DNA from: Pseudomonas sp. GV085
GTDB lineage: Bacteria; Pseudomonadota; Gammaproteobacteria; Pseudomonadales; Pseudomonadaceae
DNA: 64,000 bases
Direction of reading: 5' to 3'
Assembly: GCF_003050925.1 (NCBI RefSeq)
Contig: NZ_QAOV01000014.1
Coordinates: 1-64,000 of the forward strand
Shown: one piece after another, positions 27,758 through 35,822 of the stretch
Position numbering within the stretch: the first letter of the stretch is position 1
How the letters are laid out: each line of letters begins with the position of its first letter
The notes under the pieces: generated by a model
The model's database searches: none
Told to the model about the DNA's origin: nothing
The model's input: the letters and a program-made list of their open reading frames with translations, nothing else
Position numbers and translations under genes: made by a program

Positions 27758-29098
27758 ATGATGCTGCGCGTGCTGTTCCTGTTGATGCTGTGCATGGGCT
27801 TGCCGCAGGCGGCTCCGGCTGGCGATTTGCCGACACCCGAGCACGTCCCGGTGCTGCGCATTCAGGGTTCCAACACCATCGGTGCGGCATTGGGACCGGC
27901 GCTGGTCGAGGGCCTGATGAATGAACAAGGCCTGCGCAAGATCCACCGCGAACCCCCGGACACCGCCAATGAACTGCGCATCGTCGGCGAAACCGTTCAG
28001 GGCCGGCGGGTCGTGGTGGAGGTGGCGGCCCATGGTTCCAGCACCGGTTTCACTGCGCTCAACGCAGCCAGCGCCGACCTGGCCGCCTCATCGCGCCCGA
28101 TCAAGGACAGCGAACTGGCCAGCCTCGAATCCCTCGGTGACCTGAAAAGCCCGAGCGCCGAACAGGTCATCGCCATCGATGGCCTGGCGATCATCCTCCA
28201 TCCGGACAACCCGCTGAACCAACTCGACACCGTGCAACTGGCGCGCATCTTCAGTGGCGAGGTGAAAACCTGGGAAGACATCGGCGGTCGCGGCGGACCG
28301 ATTCACCTGTATGCGCGGGATGATCAGTCCGGGACCTTCGACACCTTCAAGGAACTGGTCCTCAGTGGCCGCGGGAAAAACCTGAGCGGCGCGGCGAAGC
28401 GCTTCGAATCCAGCGAGCAACTGTCCGATGCGGTCAGCGCCGACCCGCAAGGCATCGGTTTTATCGGTTTGCCCTACGTGCGCCAGGCCAAAGCCGTGGC
28501 CATTGTCGACGGGCAATCCCAAGCCATGCTGCCGCTCAACAGCCTGATTGCCACGGAAGATTATCCGCTGTCCCGCCGGTTGTTCTTCTATCTGCCACCC
28601 AACGGGAAAAATCCCTGGGCCCAAGCGCTGGTGGTCTACGCCCAAAGCAGCAAAGGGCAGGCGATTGTCGCCGCCAACGGGTTTGTTGCCCAGACCGTCC
28701 AGGCCATGGCCGTCACCCCCAATGCGTTGATGCCCGAGGGGTATCAGGCGCTGAGTCGGCATGCCCAACGGCTGTCGGTGAATTTCCGTTTCGAGGAAGG
28801 CAGTGCCAGCCTGGACAACAAGGCGCGGCAAGACCTGACGCGAGTGCTCGACTATATAAAGCAGCAAGACAAAATGTCCGGGCAAGTGACGCTGGTGGGG
28901 TTTGGCGATGCCAAGAGCGACCCGGCGCGCGCCGATCTGTTGTCGAAGCTGCGGGCCATGGCAGTACGGCGGGAATTGGTGAAGAGCGGCGTGGTGTTTC
29001 GCGAGATACGCGGATTCGGTGCCGAAATGCCAGTGGCGGCCAATAGCGCCGATGAGGGAAGGATCAAGAATCGGCGGGTTGAGGTTTGGGTATATTGA
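27758..29098 (+). CDS. PstS-like binding domain fused to OmpA peptidoglycan-binding domain
   Basis: 446 residues. Signal peptide about 1-21 (ends APAG). Residues about 33-310 are a PstS-type phosphate-binding-protein fold (LRIQGSNTIGAALGP, GSSTGFTAL, RDDQSGTFDTFKEL, GIGFIGLPYV). Residues about 335-446 are an OmpA-type domain (VNFRFEEGSASLDNKA ... RIKNRRVEVWVY). So a periplasmic solute or phosphate-binding module is tethered to peptidoglycan. No ABC transporter genes are adjacent, so a sensing or scavenging role is more likely than classical transport. Two ATGs in tandem (27758 and 27761) could start it. Confidence 0.85.
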   Translation: MMLRVLFLLMLCMGLPQAAPAGDLPTPEHVPVLRIQGSNTIGAALGPALVEGLMNEQGLRKIHREPPDTANELRIVGETVQGRRVVVEVAAHGSSTGFTALNAASADLAASSRPIKDSELASLESLGDLKSPSAEQVIAIDGLAIILHPDNPLNQLDTVQLARIFSGEVKTWEDIGGRGGPIHLYARDDQSGTFDTFKELVLSGRGKNLSGAAKRFESSEQLSDAVSADPQGIGFIGLPYVRQAKAVAIVDGQSQAMLPLNSLIATEDYPLSRRLFFYLPPNGKNPWAQALVVYAQSSKGQAIVAANGFVAQTVQAMAVTPNALMPEGYQALSRHAQRLSVNFRFEEGSASLDNKARQDLTRVLDYIKQQDKMSGQVTLVGFGDAKSDPARADLLSKLRAMAVRRELVKSGVVFREIRGFGAEMPVAANSADEGRIKNRRVEVWVY

Positions 29099-29135
29099 GG
29101 TTGAGGTTGAGGTTGAGGTTGAGGTTGAGGTTGAG
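29095..29135. repeat. Hexanucleotide tandem repeat (TTGAGG)6-7
   Basis: Six complete TTGAGG units (29095-29130) and a partial seventh. It starts within the stop codon of the PstS-OmpA gene. In the gene's frame every unit reads GGT TGA, so each repeat unit renews the stop. Confidence 0.9.
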
Positions 29136-29154
29136 AGGGTGAATTTACTGACGC

Positions 29155-29220
29155 CATCGCGAGCAGGCTCACTCCTACAGGGATCGCAGTGAACCTGTGG
29201 GAGCGAGCCTGCTCGCGATG
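29155..29220. repeat. REP doublet, compact
   Basis: CATCGCGAGCAGGCTC... and ...GAGCCTGCTCGCGATG inverted pair directly after the hexanucleotide repeat. Confidence 0.8.
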
Positions 29221-29235
29221 AACGATAACGCGGTC

Positions 29236-30465
29236 TTACTGCCCGCTACGCATCATCTCCTTCGGCACATACTTGCCGATTTCGAACTTGCCGATCGCCG
29301 CTCGGTGCACTTCGTCCGGGCCGTCGGCCAGGCGCAGGGTACGCTGCATGGCGTACATGTAGGCCAGCGGGAAATCGTTGGAAACCCCTGCCCCGCCATG
29401 AATCTGGATCGCCCGGTCGATCACCCGCAGCGCCACGTTCGGCGCGACGACCTTGATCTGCGCGATCTCGCTTTTCGCCACTTTGTTGCCGACGGTGTCC
29501 ATCATGTACGCCGCTTTCAACGTCAGCAGGCGTGCCATGTCTATTTCCATCCGCGAGTTGGCGATCTTGTCGACGTTACCGCCCAGCCGCGCCAGGGGTT
29601 TGCCGAATGCGGTGCGGCTCACCGAGCGCTTGCACATCAGTTCCAGTGCGCGCTCGGCCATGCCGATCGAACGCATGCAGTGGTGAATCCGGCCCGGGCC
29701 AAGGCGACCTTGAGCAATTTCGAAGCCGCGGCCTTCCCCCAACAGGACGTTTTCGTACGGCACCCGGACGTTTTCGAACAGCACTTCGGCGTGACCGTGG
29801 GGAGCGTCGTCGTAACCGAACACCGGTAGCGGGCGCACGATCTTCACGCCGGGAGCATCCACCGGCACCAGAATCATCGAGTGCTGCGCGTGGCGTGGCG
29901 CGTCAGGATCGCTCAGCCCCATGAAAATCAGGATTTTGCAGCGGGGGTCGCAAGCACCCGAGGTCCACCATTTCTTACCGTTGATCACCCACTCGTCGCC
30001 ATCGCGCACCGCACGGGCAGCCATGTTGGTGGCGTCGGAGGACGCGACATCCGGTTCAGTCATGGCGAAGGCCGAGCGGATCTCGCCGCGCAGCAATGGT
30101 TCGAGCCAGCGTTGTTTCTGCTCTTCGTTGGCGTAACGCACCAGCACTTCCATGTTGCCAGTGTCCGGTGCCGAGCAGTTGAACGGCTCTGGCCCCAGCA
30201 ACGAGCGGCCCATGATTTCCGCCAGCGGCGCGTATTCGAGGTTGGTCAGCCCGGCACCCAGTTCGGACTCAGGCAGAAACAAATTCCATAGGCCCTCGGC
30301 CTTGGCCTTGAGTTTGAGTTCTTCCATGATCGCGGTCGGCTGCCAGCGATCGCCTTCAGCAACCTGGCGCTCGAACACGGCTTCGGCGGGATAAACGTAG
30401 GTGTCCATGAACGCTGTTACGCGCTCACGCAGTTCCTGAACCTTGGGCGAATAAGCGAAATCCAT
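29236..30465 (-). CDS. Acyl-CoA dehydrogenase (ACAD10/11-like)
   Basis: 409 residues. FAD-dependent acyl-CoA dehydrogenase with the family motifs FAMTEPDVASSDAT, WVINGKKWWTSGA and the C-terminal IQIHGGAGVSNDFPLAYMYA. Size and the CKILIFMG/HGHAEVLFENV pattern fit the ACAD10/11-related branch rather than the short-chain type; the acyl substrate is not evident. Divergent from a LysR regulator with 165 bp between them, so that regulator is the likely controller. Confidence 0.88.
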   Translation of the reverse strand: MDFAYSPKVQELRERVTAFMDTYVYPAEAVFERQVAEGDRWQPTAIMEELKLKAKAEGLWNLFLPESELGAGLTNLEYAPLAEIMGRSLLGPEPFNCSAPDTGNMEVLVRYANEEQKQRWLEPLLRGEIRSAFAMTEPDVASSDATNMAARAVRDGDEWVINGKKWWTSGACDPRCKILIFMGLSDPDAPRHAQHSMILVPVDAPGVKIVRPLPVFGYDDAPHGHAEVLFENVRVPYENVLLGEGRGFEIAQGRLGPGRIHHCMRSIGMAERALELMCKRSVSRTAFGKPLARLGGNVDKIANSRMEIDMARLLTLKAAYMMDTVGNKVAKSEIAQIKVVAPNVALRVIDRAIQIHGGAGVSNDFPLAYMYAMQRTLRLADGPDEVHRAAIGKFEIGKYVPKEMMRSGQ

Positions 30466-30630
30466 GAGCGAGATACCTTCTTGGGGGAGGTTGTTTAGGT
30501 CATGCGATCGATGCTAGAACAGCGTTGATAATTTACCTAGCCTATTCTCGGCGTGTATAAACATTCATCACCGATATATGATCGGCTGATCGTCACGGTC
30601 AGTCCGCCCACACAATAAGAGAGCCGCGTA

Positions 30631-31566
30631 ATGAATCTGAGCAAGGTCGATCTCAACCTTTTCATCGTCTTCGACGCGATCTACACCGAAGCCAACCTGA
30701 CCCGCGCCGGGCAAATCGTCGGCATCACCCAGCCGGCGGTGTCGAACGCACTGGCGCGTCTGCGCGAGACCTTCAATGACCCGCTGTTCGTGCGCACCGC
30801 CCAGGGTATGGTGCCCACGCCGATGGCGCAGAACATCATCGGCCCGGTGCGCAACGCCCTCTCGCTGTTGCGCGTATCGGTGCAGGAAAGCCGCATTTTC
30901 AACCCGCAGCAAGCGGTCAAGACCTACCGCATCAGCATGACCGACCTCACCGAAGCGGTGATCCTGCCGCCGCTGTTCCAGCGCCTGCGCCGCCTGGCGC
31001 CGACGGTGATCATCGAAAGCTTCCTGTCCAAACGCCGCGAAACCACCAAGGAACTTGCGGCCGGTCGCCTCGACTTCGCGGTCGATGCGCCGCTCAACAC
31101 CGACCCGCAGGTACGTCACGTCAAGTTGATGGAAGACCGCTACGTGTGCGCCATGCGCAAGGGGCACCCGCTGGCGGGCAAAGAGAAATTCACCCTGGAT
31201 GATTACCTGGGCCTGACCCACATCCATATTTCCAGCCGCCGCAGCGGCCTCGGCTATGTCGACCTGGCGCTGGGCAAGATGGGCATCCAGCGCAAGATCG
31301 CCCTGCGCTCCCAGCATTACCTGATGGCCTCGCAAGTGCTACAACAGACGGACATGGTCATGACCGTGCCGGAACGCTTCGCCCGACGTAACGACCTGCA
31401 CGCCTTTTATCTGCCGGTCAACGATGTGCCGCCAGTGGAAACCCATCTTTACTGGCACGAAAGCACTGACCAGGACCCGGCGAACCGCTGGATGCGCGAG
31501 CAGATGATCGAGTTGTGCCAGCAGGTGACGGCGCAGGAGAAAAAGCTCGACACTAAAACGGCGTAA
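30631..31566 (+). CDS. LysR-family transcriptional regulator
   Basis: 311 residues. N-terminal LysR HTH (about 7-65, LNLFIVFDAIYTEANLTRAG then ITQPAVSNALARLRETF), C-terminal periplasmic-binding-like sensor domain. The HTH sequence is of the NodD/NahR-like subgroup. Divergent from the acyl-CoA dehydrogenase; the effector is unknown. Confidence 0.9.
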   Translation: MNLSKVDLNLFIVFDAIYTEANLTRAGQIVGITQPAVSNALARLRETFNDPLFVRTAQGMVPTPMAQNIIGPVRNALSLLRVSVQESRIFNPQQAVKTYRISMTDLTEAVILPPLFQRLRRLAPTVIIESFLSKRRETTKELAAGRLDFAVDAPLNTDPQVRHVKLMEDRYVCAMRKGHPLAGKEKFTLDDYLGLTHIHISSRRSGLGYVDLALGKMGIQRKIALRSQHYLMASQVLQQTDMVMTVPERFARRNDLHAFYLPVNDVPPVETHLYWHESTDQDPANRWMREQMIELCQQVTAQEKKLDTKTA

Positions 31567-31573
31567 AGCCGTT

Positions 31574-31651
31574 CAAAAGATCGCAGCCTGCGGCAGCTCC
31601 TACATGGATATGCATTTTCCTGCAGGAGCTGACGCAGGCTGCGATCCTTTT
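31574..31651. repeat. REP doublet (AGATCGCAGCC family)
   Basis: Inverted pair after the LysR gene; the right copy is diverged (GACGCAGG, and GATCC instead of GATCT). Confidence 0.8.
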
Positions 31652-31658
31652 TCGCCCC

Positions 31659-31674
31659 TTGACGTAAACGTCAA
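31659..31674. promoter_or_regulatory. LiuR operator upstream of liuR
   Basis: TTGACGTAAACGTCAA, near-perfect 16-bp palindrome 43 bp before the liuR start. Related palindromes occur upstream of liuA (35710-35725, 35754-35767). MerR-family regulators typically bind such elements between -35 and -10; TTGACG may double as the -35. Confidence 0.8.
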
Positions 31675-31716
31675 CCTGCCATTAGCTTAGCGCCATGACC
31701 TTTTGCGAGCGCTTCC

Positions 31717-32118
31717 ATGAGCAGCCAGACCTACAGCATTTCCGACCTCGCCCGCGAGCTCGACATCACCACCCGGGCCATTCGCTTTTATGAAGAGCAA
31801 GGCCTGCTCAGCCCTGAGCGCCGTGGCCAGGAACGCATTTACTCACCCCGCGACAAGGTCAGCCTGAAGCTGATCCTGCGGGGCAAGCGCATCGGTTTCT
31901 CGCTGGCTGAATGCCGCGAACTGATCGAGCTCTACGACCCGTCCAGCGGTAACACCAAGCAGTTGCACAGCATGCTGGCGAAAATCAGCGAGCGCCGTGA
32001 GCAGCTTGAACAGCAGTTGCTGGACATCGAACAGATGAAGCTGGAACTGGACACTGCCGAGGAGCGCTGCGTGCAGGCGCTGGAGCAGACGCTCAAAAGC
32101 CAGGAAGTCATTCAATAA
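31717..32118 (+). CDS. liuR: MerR-family regulator of branched-chain catabolism
   Basis: 133 residues. MerR winged HTH at the N-terminus (YSISDLARELDITTRAIRFY, then EEQGLLSPERR) and a coiled-coil dimerisation helix (about 85-130). No cysteine cluster for metals, which fits LiuR. It heads a locus of leucine/isovalerate genes, and its palindrome recurs before liuA. The inducer in related systems is a CoA intermediate of the pathway (established family knowledge, not visible here). Confidence 0.9.
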   Translation: MSSQTYSISDLARELDITTRAIRFYEEQGLLSPERRGQERIYSPRDKVSLKLILRGKRIGFSLAECRELIELYDPSSGNTKQLHSMLAKISERREQLEQQLLDIEQMKLELDTAEERCVQALEQTLKSQEVIQ

Positions 32119-32130
32119 AACCCGCCCCCT

Positions 32131-32244
32131 TGTAGGAGCGAGCTTGCTCGCGATGGTCGTTAACGATAACGCGTGTCTGCTGGATAAACGCGGTGCCTGG
32201 GAGTCCATCGTCGGATCGCCGCCCGGAGCAAGCTCGCTCCTACA
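32131..32244. repeat. REP doublet with variant right arm
   Basis: Left arm is a normal GAGCGAGCTTGCTCGCGA element. The right arm reads CATCGTCGGATCGCCGCCCG followed by GAGCAAGCTCGCTCC; the same variant arm occurs at 61903-61938. Confidence 0.8.
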
Positions 32245-32285
32245 GGTTTTTTGCACATTCAGACAACCAGCACAGGTCGAACCCC

Positions 32286-33185
32286 ATGTCCCTCCCCACC
32301 CACGTACGCATTGTCGAAGTCGGCCCACGCGACGGCCTGCAAAACGAAGCCCGGCCCATCAGTGTTACCGACAAGGTACAACTGGTCGATGCACTGACCG
32401 CAGCAGGGCTCAGCTATATAGAAGTCGGCAGTTTCGTGTCGCCCAAGTGGGTGCCGCAGATGGCCGGCTCGGCTGAGGTCTTCGCGCAGATCCAGCGCAA
32501 ACCGGGCGTGGTCTACGGCGCGCTCGCTCCCAACCTGCGCGGTTTTGAAGATGCCCTCGCCGCCGGGGTCAAGGAAGTGGCCGTGTTCGCGGCGGCTTCA
32601 GAGGCGTTTTCCCAACGCAACATCAATTGCTCGATCAGCGAAAGCCTGGAGCGTTTCGCGCCGATCATGGACGCCGCCAGACAACACGGAATTACCGTGC
32701 GCGGGTATGTGTCCTGTGTGCTGGGCTGCCCCTATGAAGGTAACGTCGCCCCGGAACAAGTCGCCGTAGTCGCACGTGAACTGTATGCCATGGGCTGCTA
32801 TGAGGTCTCGCTGGGGGACACCATCGGCACCGGCACCGCTGGCGCAACCCGCAAGATGTTTGAAACGGTAGCAAAGGATGTGCCCCGGGAAAAACTCGCC
32901 GGGCACTTCCACGACACCTACGGTCAGGCCGTGGCCAACATCTATGCCAGCCTGCTGGAAGGCATCTCGGTGTTCGACAGCTCCATCGCCGGCCTGGGCG
33001 GCTGCCCTTATGCCAAGGGCGCCAGCGGTAACGTCGCGACCGAAGACGTGGTTTACCTGCTCAACGGCCTGGGCATCGACACCGGAATCGACCTCGACGC
33101 CTTGATCGTTGCTGGCCAACAGATTTGTACCGTACTGGGTCGCCCTACCGGTTCCCGCGTGGCCAAGGCCCGCAGCGCACAGTGA
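32286..33185 (+). CDS. liuE: Hydroxymethylglutaryl-CoA lyase
   Basis: 299 residues. Splits HMG-CoA into acetoacetate and acetyl-CoA, the last step of leucine degradation. Motifs: VGPRDGLQNE at the N-terminus (catalytic Arg/Asp), SLGDTIGTG, HFHDTYGQA (metal-binding His pair) and GLGGCPYAKGASGN (catalytic Cys loop). Separated from the other liu structural genes by crcY and a ligase gene on the other strand. Confidence 0.95.
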   Translation: MSLPTHVRIVEVGPRDGLQNEARPISVTDKVQLVDALTAAGLSYIEVGSFVSPKWVPQMAGSAEVFAQIQRKPGVVYGALAPNLRGFEDALAAGVKEVAVFAAASEAFSQRNINCSISESLERFAPIMDAARQHGITVRGYVSCVLGCPYEGNVAPEQVAVVARELYAMGCYEVSLGDTIGTGTAGATRKMFETVAKDVPREKLAGHFHDTYGQAVANIYASLLEGISVFDSSIAGLGGCPYAKGASGNVATEDVVYLLNGLGIDTGIDLDALIVAGQQICTVLGRPTGSRVAKARSAQ

Positions 33186-33205
33186 GTGCGCTGCGCGTGT
33201 CCGGG

Positions 33206-33246
33206 TGTTACCGCACGGACTCAAACGTGGGCGCAAGCGAGTAACA
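33206..33246. promoter_or_regulatory. Candidate CbrB enhancer site
   Basis: Inverted half-sites TGTTAC (33206-33211) and GTAACA (33241-33246), about 85-120 bp upstream of the crcY sigma-54 promoter. CbrB, which activates Crc-titrating sRNAs, binds TGTTAC/GTAACA-type half-sites in related species. The spacing here (29 bp) is wider than I expect, so this is a candidate. Confidence 0.5.
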
Positions 33247-33328
33247 CGGAAACAAAATGTAGGGCTTTGCCTGGAGCGCAAAACCTTACAAATCTACAAA
33301 CCATTGATTTTAAAGACTTTTAAAAAGT

Positions 33329-33344
33329 TGGCATGGCTCCTGCT
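33329..33344 (+). promoter_or_regulatory. Sigma-54 promoter of crcY
   Basis: TGGCATGGCTCCTGCT, one mismatch from TGGCAYRN4TTGCW with correct spacing. Transcription start expected near 33355. Confidence 0.85.
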
Positions 33345-33354
33345 ATATCTATCG

Positions 33355-33731
33355 CACAACAAGAATAAAAAAATTGCGGCAAACCTAATAAAAACAAGAC
33401 GTAACGACTCTGACATAACAAAAACAACACGGCAGAGACGCAGCTAACAGATTTTTTTGGAGAAGATGTGCTTTTCAGGGTGCTTTTCGGAGTTACCCGC
33501 AACCGGGCAGAGAAAAATAAAACTACCTTCAGGTAGCTCCCGATTCGGTTGGATCGCTCAGCGAGAAAGTAGATCAGCGCTCAAAAAAATACGTTTGCTC
33601 TTGATCCCGGATGGGGATCGCTAAAAACAGCGGTAAAGGGCAACGGTTGCCAAAAACAACAACAGACCGACCCTCAATAATAAAAAAAGAGCACGTGCAA
33701 CGAAATTAAAGGGGAGCTTCGGCTCCCCTTT
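33355..33731 (+). ncRNA. crcY: CrcY-type sRNA titrating Hfq/Crc
   Basis: A gene-free, unusually A-rich 377-nt segment between liuE and an acyl-CoA ligase. It starts 11-12 bases after a sigma-54 promoter and ends at a GGGGAGC-TTCG-GCTCCCC terminator. It contains several A-rich CA-type motifs, including AACAAGAATAA (near 33357), AATAAAAACAA (near 33387), ATAACAAAAACAACA (near 33415), AAAAATAAAA (near 33512), AAAAACAACAACA (near 33652) and AATAATAAA (near 33677). Such motifs bind Hfq and relieve Hfq/Crc translational repression when good carbon sources run out. Position directly downstream of the HMG-CoA lyase gene matches CrcY of P. putida as I remember it; CrcX is the name used in some species. 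Confidence 0.85.
33708..33731 (+). terminator. Terminator of crcY
   Basis: AAAGGGGAGC-TTCG-GCTCCCCTTT, a 10-bp perfect stem with a TTCG loop. Confidence 0.9.
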
Positions 33732-33764
33732 GTGCTGTCTGGCGTTTGAGATCTCCGCAGCCCT

Positions 33765-33866
33765 TTGTAGGAGCGAGCTTGCTCGCGAAGAACACAAGGG
33801 CACCGCGTATTTCCAGACTGCACGCGTTATCGTTGACGTTCTTCGCGAGCAAGCTCGCTCCTACAG
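33765..33866. repeat. REP doublet
   Basis: Inverted GAGCGAGCTTGCTCGCGA elements between crcY and the convergent ligase gene. Confidence 0.85.
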
Positions 33867-33876
33867 TCGGCCTTCG

Positions 33877-35574
33877 TCAGACCTGCTTGCTACGCAACTC
33901 CTCGACGCTGATCTCGCGCATCCGGAATTTCTGGATCTTGCCGGTCACGGTCATCGGAAACTCCTCGACGAACTTGAAGTAACGCGGCGTCTTGAAGTGC
34001 GCGATGCGCTCCTTGCACCAGGCTTGCAGTTCTTGCTCGGTGGCGCTGTGGCCGGGGTGGAACTTGATCCAGGCGACGATCTCTTCGCCGTAGCGCGAGC
34101 AAGGAATGCCTATCACCTGAACGTCCGCAATGGCCGGGTGAGTGAAGAAAAACTCCTCCAGCTCCCGCGGGTAAATGTTCTCACCGCCGCGAATGATCAT
34201 GTCCTTGTTGCGCCCGGCAATGCACACGTAACCCTCGTCATTCATGCACGCCAGGTCGCCGGTGTGCATCCAGCCGGCCTGGTCGATAGCTTGCGCCGTG
34301 CCTTCGGGGTTGTTCCAGTAACCCAGCATCACGCTGTAACCACGGGTGCACAGCTCACCGATGGTGCCCCGTGGCACCAGGTTGCCCGCTTCATCGATGA
34401 TCTTGCTTTCGAGCTGCGGCTGGGTGCGGCCGACGGTGGTCACGCGCAGCTCCAGGTCGTCTGCAGGGCCGGTCTGCAACGACACCGGACTGGTTTCCGT
34501 CATGCCGTAGGCAATCTGTACTTCGCTCATGTGCATTTCGCTGATGACCCGACGCATCACCTCGATAGGACAGGTCGCGCCCGCCATGATCCCGGTGCGC
34601 AGGCTCGACAGGTCGAATTCGGCACGTTGGGGCTGATCGAGCATGGCGATGAACATGGTCGGCACACCGTACAACGCCGTGGCTTTTTCGTCGGCCACTG
34701 TGCTGAGGGTCAGCAACGGATCGAACGCGTCGTTCGGGTAAATCATCGTGCTGCCATGGGTGATGCAGCCGAGGTTGCCCATGACCATGCCGAAGCAGTG
34801 ATACAGCGGCACCGGGATCACCAGCCGATCGGCCGCCGTCAGGCCCAGGCTTTCGCCGACCATGTAACCGTTGTTGAGAATGTTGTAGTGACTGAGGGTC
34901 GCGCCCTTGGGGAAACCGGTCGTACCGGAGGTGTACTGGATATTCACCGGCTGATCGAAATGCAGGTTGTCCTGGCGCTCATGCAACTGCTCGATCGTCA
35001 CGCTGCCCGCCAGACCGGCCAATTGCGACCACGGCAGGAAACCGCTCGGCGGCTGCGCATCCAGGCTGATGACGCCACGCAACTCCGGCAACCGCTCGCT
35101 GTGCAACTTGCCGATGGATTGCTCGGCCAGCTCCGGCACCAGGCCTTGCAGCATCGCGTGATAGTTCGAGGACTTGAAGGCCCCGGCACACACCAGCCAT
35201 TGGCAACCGGATTGCTTCAACACGTATTCGAGTTCGGAACTGCGATAGGCGGGGTTGATGTTGACCAGGATCACGCCGATTTTTGCGGTGGCAATCTGGC
35301 TGATGCACCATTGCGCGCAATTGGGCGCCCAGATGCCGAGACGGTCACCCGTCTGCAGACCCAACGCCAGCAGTGCTCTGGCGTGCAGGTCCGCGGCCTC
35401 GGCCAATTGCCGCCAGGTGTAACGCAGCTGTTGATGGCGTACCACCAGCGCCTCCCCGTCCGGGTACTGCGCAACCGTGTTGTCGAACGCCTGGCCAATG
35501 GTCATCGCCAGCAAGGCTTTGTCCTGGGAACCGCGGGTATAACTGCGTTGCGGGCTTGCACTGGGTTGATCCAT
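33877..35574 (-). CDS. AMP-forming acyl-CoA synthetase
   Basis: 565 residues, ANL-superfamily ligase converting a carboxylic acid to its CoA thioester via an acyl-adenylate. Motifs: YTSGTTGFPKGATLSH (P-loop, about residues 200-215), YGMTETSP, GWMHTGDLACMNDEGYV and the C-terminal catalytic Lys region PMTVTGKIQKF. Divergent from liuA, with LiuR-type palindromes between, so it probably activates isovalerate or related branched acids to feed the Liu pathway. That substrate is inferred from context. Confidence 0.88.
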   Translation of the reverse strand: MDQPSASPQRSYTRGSQDKALLAMTIGQAFDNTVAQYPDGEALVVRHQQLRYTWRQLAEAADLHARALLALGLQTGDRLGIWAPNCAQWCISQIATAKIGVILVNINPAYRSSELEYVLKQSGCQWLVCAGAFKSSNYHAMLQGLVPELAEQSIGKLHSERLPELRGVISLDAQPPSGFLPWSQLAGLAGSVTIEQLHERQDNLHFDQPVNIQYTSGTTGFPKGATLSHYNILNNGYMVGESLGLTAADRLVIPVPLYHCFGMVMGNLGCITHGSTMIYPNDAFDPLLTLSTVADEKATALYGVPTMFIAMLDQPQRAEFDLSSLRTGIMAGATCPIEVMRRVISEMHMSEVQIAYGMTETSPVSLQTGPADDLELRVTTVGRTQPQLESKIIDEAGNLVPRGTIGELCTRGYSVMLGYWNNPEGTAQAIDQAGWMHTGDLACMNDEGYVCIAGRNKDMIIRGGENIYPRELEEFFFTHPAIADVQVIGIPCSRYGEEIVAWIKFHPGHSATEQELQAWCKERIAHFKTPRYFKFVEEFPMTVTGKIQKFRMREISVEELRSKQV

Positions 35575-35596
35575 GACGACCCCTATTGTCTTTATT

Positions 35597-35699
35597 CTGT
35601 AGGAGCGAGCTCGCTCGCGAAGAACGTCAGGGCACCGCGATCATCCAGACAACACGCGTTATCGTTAACGTCCATCGCAAGCAAGCTCGCGCCTACAGA
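35597..35699. repeat. REP doublet
   Basis: Inverted REP pair in the divergent region between the ligase gene and liuA, upstream of the LiuR operators. Confidence 0.85.
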
Positions 35700-35709
35700 A
35701 TCACCTAAG

Positions 35710-35725
35710 TTGACGTTAACGTAAA
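35710..35725. promoter_or_regulatory. LiuR operator, distal, upstream of liuA
   Basis: TTGACGTTAACGTAAA, with the palindromic core ACGTTAACGT centred at 35717.5. It may serve both the divergent ligase gene and liuA. Confidence 0.8.
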
Positions 35726-35753
35726 GGGTGATTGACAGCCATTCGTCACAGGC

Positions 35754-35767
35754 TTACGTTAACGTAA
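35754..35767. promoter_or_regulatory. LiuR operator, proximal, upstream of liuA
   Basis: TTACGTTAACGTAA, perfect 14-bp palindrome, centre 43 bp (four helical turns) from the distal site and about 62 bp before the liuA start codon. Confidence 0.85.
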
Positions 35768-35822
35768 AGGTGAGAACCCATTGACAGTCTCACCAACCGA
35801 CAAAAAAGCCAAAAGGTGACCC

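Noticed and set aside
29095..29135. Tandem repeat considered as a CRISPR-like or VNTR coding element
   Set aside because: Units are only 6 bp without spacers, and the repeat lies after a stop codon.
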